Source of the DNA: JARRKU01 sp050288425
GTDB taxonomy: Bacteria; Desulfobacterota; Desulfobacteria; Desulfobacterales; Desulfosarcinaceae
NCBI GenBank assembly: GCA_050288425.1
Contig: JBNKDU010000126.1
Span: 1-64,000 of the forward strand
Length of the DNA: 64,000 bases
Direction: 5' to 3'
Positions 60,001 through 64,000 of the stretch are shown in pieces. Numbering within the stretch: position 1 is the stretch's first letter; each line of letters starts with the position of its first letter. A model generated the notes under the pieces. It made no database searches, was not told the origin of the DNA, and worked only from the letters and a program-made list of their open reading frames with translations. The translations under genes and the position numbers were made by a program.

Positions 60001-62486
60001 CTGACCATCTGGCCGGCGATATCGGCGGACATGCTGATTTCTTCGCTGCGCATGGGATCGGGATCGACATCCTTGCGGTTGTTGGCATCCCCGGGGGCGC
60101 CCTGGCCGTCGAAGGTGCCATCGCCGAAATCGTGCCAGGGGGCATCGGTGGCACTCAATGCGACGGTGCCGGAGATGCTGTAGCCCCGGTGCAGGCTCAG
60201 ATTCAAGGTAGTTGCATTGGCGGCGTTGTTCTCCACGAAGGTGCGCTGCATGGACACGCCCACGCTGGGATCGGCCACCAGGAAGCCATTGCCGTTGAAT
60301 GCGGACAGATCGGTATTCAATCCGTTGCCGTCCCAACCCATGAATCCCTGGTAGACACCGACTTTGACCACGTAGTCGCCGGTACCCAGGCCGCCGACAA
60401 GATAATCGCCCGTGGAGGGATCGATGCCGCCGTTGGCCACGGTGGCCAGCTTGGGCGGCAGCCAGTCCCAGGGCCGTTTCACCTCCACGACCACCTTGTT
60501 CAGGTCCAGCGCGATTCCGCTGCCGGAAAGAGTGCCCTGGACGATGCCCTCGAAAGGCTTGAGCACCAGATTGGCCGTGGTGCTGCCGGAGACGGCGACG
60601 AATACGGGCGCGTTGCCGTTTTCGTCCACCAACTCATAACCTTCCCCCAGCCAGCTGTTGATCTCATAAGTGGCATCCGTGAGGCCGCCCAGGGTGTAGC
60701 CGACGCTCTGGTTGGTGCCCCGGGAGACGGTGACGTTGGCGCCGCTCCAGCCGCCGGAATGAGACCAGGCGTCCACCCAGATGTCGAGGTTGGGACTCAT
60801 ATCGCCATCCCAGCGTTGCAGGCTGCTGGTATCTCCCAGGATGGTCAGGGTGCCGGTGATGCGGCTTCCCAGGGAAACGGCCAGTTGTCCGACCTGTTTG
60901 TCCTGGCCTTTGACGATTTGCACATCGTCGGTGACATGGACGGCATAGCCCATGACCCGTACTTCCAGGCGGTAGGTGCCGGGGGGAATGCCGTCGATCT
61001 GAAAGTCGCCGGTCTGGGCGCTGCCGCCGCCGTTCCAGGGATCGATTTGTCCCCAGCCCCAGTAACGCTCTTCGGTATTGGCGTTGCTGATGGCCTGGAC
61101 GTCGATGTTTTTCCAATCGCTGACGGCTTCGGGCAGCAGCACGCTGCCGCTCAGGCGCGATGCCTTGGTCAGCACGATGGTTCCGGCATCGCCGCCGGAG
61201 GCGTCGACCGGTATATTGACGCTGCTCAATGCCTGGCCGTTCAATGTGGCCACATAGCCTTCGGCGTTGACATGGAGGCGGTAGTTGGCATCGCCGGACG
61301 GAGGAGGGATATTGATGTTGAAATTGATGGCGTTGTAGCCGACTTCGAAACGGGCATCGGTATTGCCCCATCCGGGTCCGTTGGTATTGTAGCCGTCGAT
61401 CCAGACCCAGAGATCGTTCTGCTGCCAGCCCCACTGGTTGGTGAAGGCGGCGAATTGATCGGCCACCTCATCGGTGATGCCATCGGCATCCCGGTCCAGT
61501 TTCAGGGTGCCGCTGATGGAGATGGCATCGCCCATGACGATGGTGCCGGCGTTCACGGTGGTTTCGCCGGCGGCCAGGTGGATATCGGATTCGCTGGTGA
61601 CCTTGCCGGTGGCCTGCACCCGGAGGTGGTAGTCGGCGCCGGCCTGCAGCCCCGACAGGGTGAAATCGCCGTTGCTGTCGGTGCGGGTCTCGCCCCAGGC
61701 CAGCCAGGATCCGGCCTCGACGCGGGCCCCCATGATGGGATTTCCGCTGCGGTCTTCCACCGTACCGGTGATGCCGGCGGTCTCCACGGCGATCATCATG
61801 GTCTTGTTGGCTTCGGTGTTTTCGAACTGGCCGTCATCGTCTTCATCCACCCATACCTGGACCTTGTAGTTGCCGTTGGGCAGCATGTTCCAGTTCTGGT
61901 CGCGGCCCGACCACCAGACGTTCATCAATTGTCCGGATTCCATCCACCAGGAGTCGGTCTTGTCGGCATTGCCCTCGTACCACCAGTGTTCCCAGGTATC
62001 CCAGGGAAAATCGGTGCACCAGCAGTTTTGGTCCCAGGTGATGGTGATGGTCTCCCCCCGCAACTCGGGCCGGGGATAGTCGTCGGGATAGGTATAGGTC
62101 CAGTTGGAGCCGTCCACCGGGTTTTCGACGGGTGGATTCCACGGGTGAGCGGGATCCGACCAGTCGAACGGGGTCAGTATCCCGTCACCATTGGAATCCA
62201 CGATGACACGGATCTGGCGCCAGGTCCCCGGAACACCGCCGGTCCAGATGGCGCCGATCTGGGCCTCCACCTGCCCGCCGATGGTGATCGAGGGTGTGGA
62301 AATGCCCGCATAATCGAATGTATTGCCGAAATTGCCGGCATCGATGGTGGAAATATCGATCATCTCCTGGCTGCTGGCGACACCGAAAAGCACGTCGTTA
62401 ACACCGGCGGTGGCCTGGCCGGCGGTTGCCAGCGCGACCAGAGTCGCGATGACCAGATAAAAGGCAAATGTGTCCCGACGTTTCAT
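57096..62486 (-). CDS. Giant surface protein with many carboxypeptidase-regulatory-like domains
   Basis: A 1796-residue exported protein. An N-terminal signal peptide (FAFYLVIATLVALATAGQATA) is followed by about 200 residues with Trp-rich segments, then, from about residue 235 to 1450, ten or more Ig-like sandwich units of the CarboxypepD_reg type, each beginning with a (V/I)-(S/T)-G-x-(L/V) strand: ITGTVEDRSGNPIMGARVEA, IQGRLTDSSGDPIPGVEVIA, ISGTVALS. The C-terminus carries a Gly/Ser-rich stretch with GGGCFIS, a transmembrane helix (about 1765-1788) and a basic end (RSVKAKEK), like a sorting signal. Substrate and partner unknown. GGAGG before the ATG. Terminator downstream. Preceded on the same strand by an STN-domain gene 12 bases away. 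Confidence 0.92.
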   Translation of the reverse strand: MKRRDTFAFYLVIATLVALATAGQATAGVNDVLFGVASSQEMIDISTIDAGNFGNTFDYAGISTPSITIGGQVEAQIGAIWTGGVPGTWRQIRVIVDSNGDGILTPFDWSDPAHPWNPPVENPVDGSNWTYTYPDDYPRPELRGETITITWDQNCWCTDFPWDTWEHWWYEGNADKTDSWWMESGQLMNVWWSGRDQNWNMLPNGNYKVQVWVDEDDDGQFENTEANKTMMIAVETAGITGTVEDRSGNPIMGARVEAGSWLAWGETRTDSNGDFTLSGLQAGADYHLRVQATGKVTSESDIHLAAGETTVNAGTIVMGDAISISGTLKLDRDADGITDEVADQFAAFTNQWGWQQNDLWVWIDGYNTNGPGWGNTDARFEVGYNAINFNINIPPPSGDANYRLHVNAEGYVATLNGQALSSVNIPVDASGGDAGTIVLTKASRLSGSVLLPEAVSDWKNIDVQAISNANTEERYWGWGQIDPWNGGGSAQTGDFQIDGIPPGTYRLEVRVMGYAVHVTDDVQIVKGQDKQVGQLAVSLGSRITGTLTILGDTSSLQRWDGDMSPNLDIWVDAWSHSGGWSGANVTVSRGTNQSVGYTLGGLTDATYEINSWLGEGYELVDENGNAPVFVAVSGSTTANLVLKPFEGIVQGTLSGSGIALDLNKVVVEVKRPWDWLPPKLATVANGGIDPSTGDYLVGGLGTGDYVVKVGVYQGFMGWDGNGLNTDLSAFNGNGFLVADPSVGVSMQRTFVENNAANATTLNLSLHRGYSISGTVALSATDAPWHDFGDGTFDGQGAPGDANNRKDVDPDPMRSEEISMSADIAGQMVSAMPMDMMFMGGQDPRMGQIVSVDNSSGTYRIDGLSPGVYMIQPPFSSQRITQMEYNDMGGAMFFNGDQQTHHWTATTRMVVITDDDVSGVDFTFANGYTVTGQITLPEAQSYTEEWEGWDWVGHLELETARQHFMGHGQPLMKRDFQQGTRYSFTFNHVADGSYLVRFWTDRYVPGGAKFTVNHANATVNLSIEKGANLVGMLIDAETGEAVTGDDGVMVRCEAVPHVEGSWRETRDDEWSASYIENGDDLRSTGPDGAGGQQNSRSNNTPGKFHLTALPTGNQYVIVVETANGKKIGGAKNYVGRVIAGIEIPEGAIGNISVGTIQLTEGTTIQGRLTDSSGDPIPGVEVIAMPSDTHDGAAEAEGVSDTQGYYTIYGIDPQVAYYDLIVAERPDMFDEWGKRVQWGEKRKYNVRPETTDADFTLVPATASLAGTLTIPAGSQFMIPFKDEASDFPATIIMLQRKGVIYKDVMDGIEVMSTPAPEGALTTTYTIDNLAPGRYKAIFMNYGLPTRIVDNLEIADGGNTLDVTWTTAGHTVSGGLALADGGYPTTADINGAVCLNFADQSLTFGNLTREADGTYSAYEVPGLAAGETYQLVFYRESGFDGPPEIFTAGEPFTVTGDMADNTATITRNGVPVIMALAVKDASLSNVINIGIFSTSYLSDEDISVVESAPGLDTAAGEIHVSQGGGALSDVILSGDKRSIRANYTVAGADSDVVLTLAVHYGDENTTFLEQIAFNVNTLAKNEGTVSVYIPGQVKLGNGDATQIYIPAGSLDTSDDGAAIVRIEKSDDAPGELQGQSSRQVSSRGIFARTATIPLPADATVAGPQYEFNIVAVGDGATVSQVGTVTVQIQYNGGLSAADTNDLQVQHLVNGAWTTETTNRTVDADNHTITVEVTSLSPFVAAVIPGSGGGSGGGGAGGGCFISATSNSSFGGPILPLGICLLAILYGLHLMIRSVKAKEK

Positions 62487-62498
62487 TGGTTTTCCTCC

Positions 62499-63296
62499 TT
62501 ATCGACTGGATTCCTGGATGGTTTGCTGGATGGATGCATCCCGCTGGGAACGATAGGCGTTCTTTGCGTTCTCCACGGATTGTCTGGCCGCCGTAATCTG
62601 GGCTTTTTTATTTCGCTGGGACAGTGCATCCCGTTGCTGGCGGTATTCTGAATACGCTTTGGCCGCGGACAGGGTGTCGGGCCGGTAATCGGGGCCGCGA
62701 CGGCGGTCCTTGAAATTAAAACCGCTGAAACCCATCGCGCTTGCGGTGATGTTCACCGGTGCCCTGACCTGTTTGCGCGCGTATGCCAATCCGGACTGCA
62801 CGCCATTGGCGGACCGGTCGCGGTAATCGGTCGAACCCCCGCGGGCGTAGGAAGAAATACCGGGAACGGCCTGATCACCAGTCATCCTTACGAAGGCGGC
62901 ATTCTGGTTGCCTTTGGCGTAGACTTTTATCTCCGCGATGGACAACTGCTGCCGGCCGGGAATCTTGGTAAATAGTATGGCATAGCTGTGGGGGTGGACC
63001 ATGCGCTCAATGGCCTCCTCCGCGGGAAGGGCCGTGGGCAGGTCGAAGCTGGTGGGGGCTTCAATCAATTGGTCGTCAACATAGACGGCATATCCACCCT
63101 GCTCGGCCAGGCGGCCCAACACGGCACCCAGGGGCGCTTGCCGGGCATAGCCGCTGATTCTGCCGTTATCGACAGTGATGTCGAATCCCAGGGCCCAGGC
63201 AGAGCCTCCGGCGCCCAGGACAATTGCGCCCATGATCAGCAGCCGCCACAGCCATCGAGGTGCCGATAGGCGGGCCGGCAGGGCACAGCCAGCCAT
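62499..63296 (-). CDS. STN-domain exported protein
   Basis: A 265-residue exported protein. The signal peptide (about 1-34, ending near GAGGSAWA) leads to an STN (secretin/TonB short N-terminal) domain at about 35-110: ITVDNGRISGYARQAPLGAVLGRLAEQGGYAVYVDDQL, then TALPAEEAIERMV. Such domains normally sit at the front of secretins and TonB receptors; here it stands without a barrel. A Tyr/Gly/Arg-rich middle follows, and the C-terminus is a charged coiled coil (about 205-265). The ATG at 63296 (GAGGC upstream) gives a normal signal peptide; another start at 63350 also has a strong GGGAGG site. The giant surface protein is the next gene, 12 bases on. Confidence 0.82.
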   Translation of the reverse strand: MAGCALPARLSAPRWLWRLLIMGAIVLGAGGSAWALGFDITVDNGRISGYARQAPLGAVLGRLAEQGGYAVYVDDQLIEAPTSFDLPTALPAEEAIERMVHPHSYAILFTKIPGRQQLSIAEIKVYAKGNQNAAFVRMTGDQAVPGISSYARGGSTDYRDRSANGVQSGLAYARKQVRAPVNITASAMGFSGFNFKDRRRGPDYRPDTLSAAKAYSEYRQQRDALSQRNKKAQITAARQSVENAKNAYRSQRDASIQQTIQESSR

Positions 63297-63685
63297 TATG
63301 TCGCCTCTTTTTTGTAAAGAAGTGACCTGACGATCGATTTGACAATCCATGCGGACCTCCCGTTGATTGATGTGTGCCTCATTAGTGAGCAAACGCCTTG
63401 CCACATATGCATAAATGAAATATTATTTTAAAAGTCAGTTAGATATAGTTAGGATGGGGTGAGCGGGGATCGGAGACGTCTATCAGATCGAAAGAATTGT
63501 CTTGAATTTGGTATCAAAATGGGAGGCGGCCCGCATACGTTCCGGGCCCTGAGGATAGGGAAAAGTTAAAAGGAGGGAGGTCATACCTATCCACGCGCTT
63601 CGAAATCAGACCATTGTATTCGGAGGACGTCTTATTCGGGGGACATCTTACTTAATGATTGACAAAACTTCTTGTTTTCCTTGCT
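63297..63685. other. Upstream region of the STN/surface-protein operon
   Basis: An AT-richer 389-base gap that should hold the operon promoter. The segment around 63405-63470 is very AT-rich, but I cannot fix -10 and -35 boxes. Nothing else is supported. Confidence 0.4.
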
Positions 63686-64000
63686 TCAGATATTGGAAGA
63701 GACCCTCTCTTCCCGTTGTTTTGACAGCGAAGTCTCCCAGATTTCTTCGAACTGGGCCATGCCTTCCGGGTTGTCCATATGCTGGATATCGATGGAATTC
63801 AAGACAAGGCAGGTCTCCGGTTTCGTCTCCTCGTCCATGACGGCGCGAAGGCGGTGGATCAGGTCCTGGTCCTTCAGTTCCGAGGTGATGAGTTTCTTGT
63901 CGTGGGCGGTCAGGCCCCGGACAAGCAGCCGGCCTTCGGTCAGGTACTCGAACGGACGGGCCTTGATGGCTTCCACTAGCGCCGTGGGTGTATTTTCCTC
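63686..64000 (-). CDS. C-terminal part of an unrecognised protein cut by the window edge
   Basis: The frame is open from the right edge (64000) to the TGA at 63686, so this is the last 104 residues of a longer gene. The part seen is hydrophilic, with a Leu-rich strand-turn region (EGRLLVRGLTAHDKKLI) and a later segment (TCLVLNSIDIQHMDNPEG). I do not recognise the family. No terminator is clear in the short gap before the next gene. Confidence 0.55.
   Translation of the reverse strand, partial: EENTPTALVEAIKARPFEYLTEGRLLVRGLTAHDKKLITSELKDQDLIHRLRAVMDEETKPETCLVLNSIDIQHMDNPEGMAQFEEIWETSLSKQREERVSSNI

Noticed and set aside
59946..62651. A 901-residue plus-strand reading frame
   Set aside because: Antisense to the giant surface protein; composition only reflects the opposite strand.

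Overview
The window looks like the chromosome of a GC-rich Desulfobacterota-type bacterium (my best guess is a sulfate-reducer relative in or near the Desulfobacterales). This is inferred from gene content, not from a marker gene: a rubrerythrin, a selenocysteine elongation factor (SelB), many hybrid sensor kinases, a TRAP organic-acid transporter with a uroporphyrinogen-decarboxylase-like protein, a ThrH-type threonine route, and DUF2333, DUF3795 and DUF1992 proteins. Most of it is ordinary core chromosome carried as short operons; no phage, CRISPR array or intact insertion sequence is visible.

Layout. 0-10.1 kb: rubrerythrin with its own terminator and operator-like promoter; an internally duplicated small protein coupled to an atypical receiver; two small heat-shock proteins; lnt; prfB with its programmed +1 frameshift; an HD protein; thiD; tatD; a large palindromic repeat; an MFS permease. 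10.2-15.9 kb: a CBS-pair protein, then a minus-strand set (iron-sulfur protein, radical SAM/SPASM enzyme, degenerate nucleotidyltransferase, membrane protein with a Cys/Gly tail), then a divergent HxlR regulator/NAD(P)-binding oxidoreductase pair. 15.9-25.7 kb: a beta-helix lipoprotein, a small DMT permease, and a catabolic cluster (TRAP dctP-Q-M, URO-D protein, acyl/aryl adenylate ligase, GntR regulator). 26.2-30.7 kb: a tight phosphorelay operon. 30.8-35.8 kb: small accessory genes ending in an AT-richer fic-remnant/hipBA island that abuts an initiator tRNA gene. 35.8-46.8 kb: threonine synthesis (hom-thrH), purM, tsaD, nagZ, mltG and a 4-vinyl-reductase-type sensor hybrid kinase. 46.9-56.9 kb: DUF2333, selB, a TPR protein, PilZ, ddl, a purD-purE fusion, a Sua5-type protein and tRNA-Leu. 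57-63.3 kb: a very large multi-domain surface protein with an STN-domain partner. The right edge cuts a gene.

How parts work together. TsaD and the Sua5/YrdC-type protein both serve tRNA t6A synthesis. PurM and the PurD-PurE fusion serve purine synthesis. MltG, NagZ and Ddl serve peptidoglycan. The receiver and two kinases at 26-30.7 kb look like one relay. The points most worth follow-up are the radical SAM/Cys-Gly-tail operon, the PurD-PurE fusion, the hipBA operator repeats beside a fic remnant, the degenerate receiver and nucleotidyltransferase, the STN/giant surface-protein pair, and several families of intergenic palindromes and dispersed repeats. Function names come from recognisable motifs read by eye; no database search was run.
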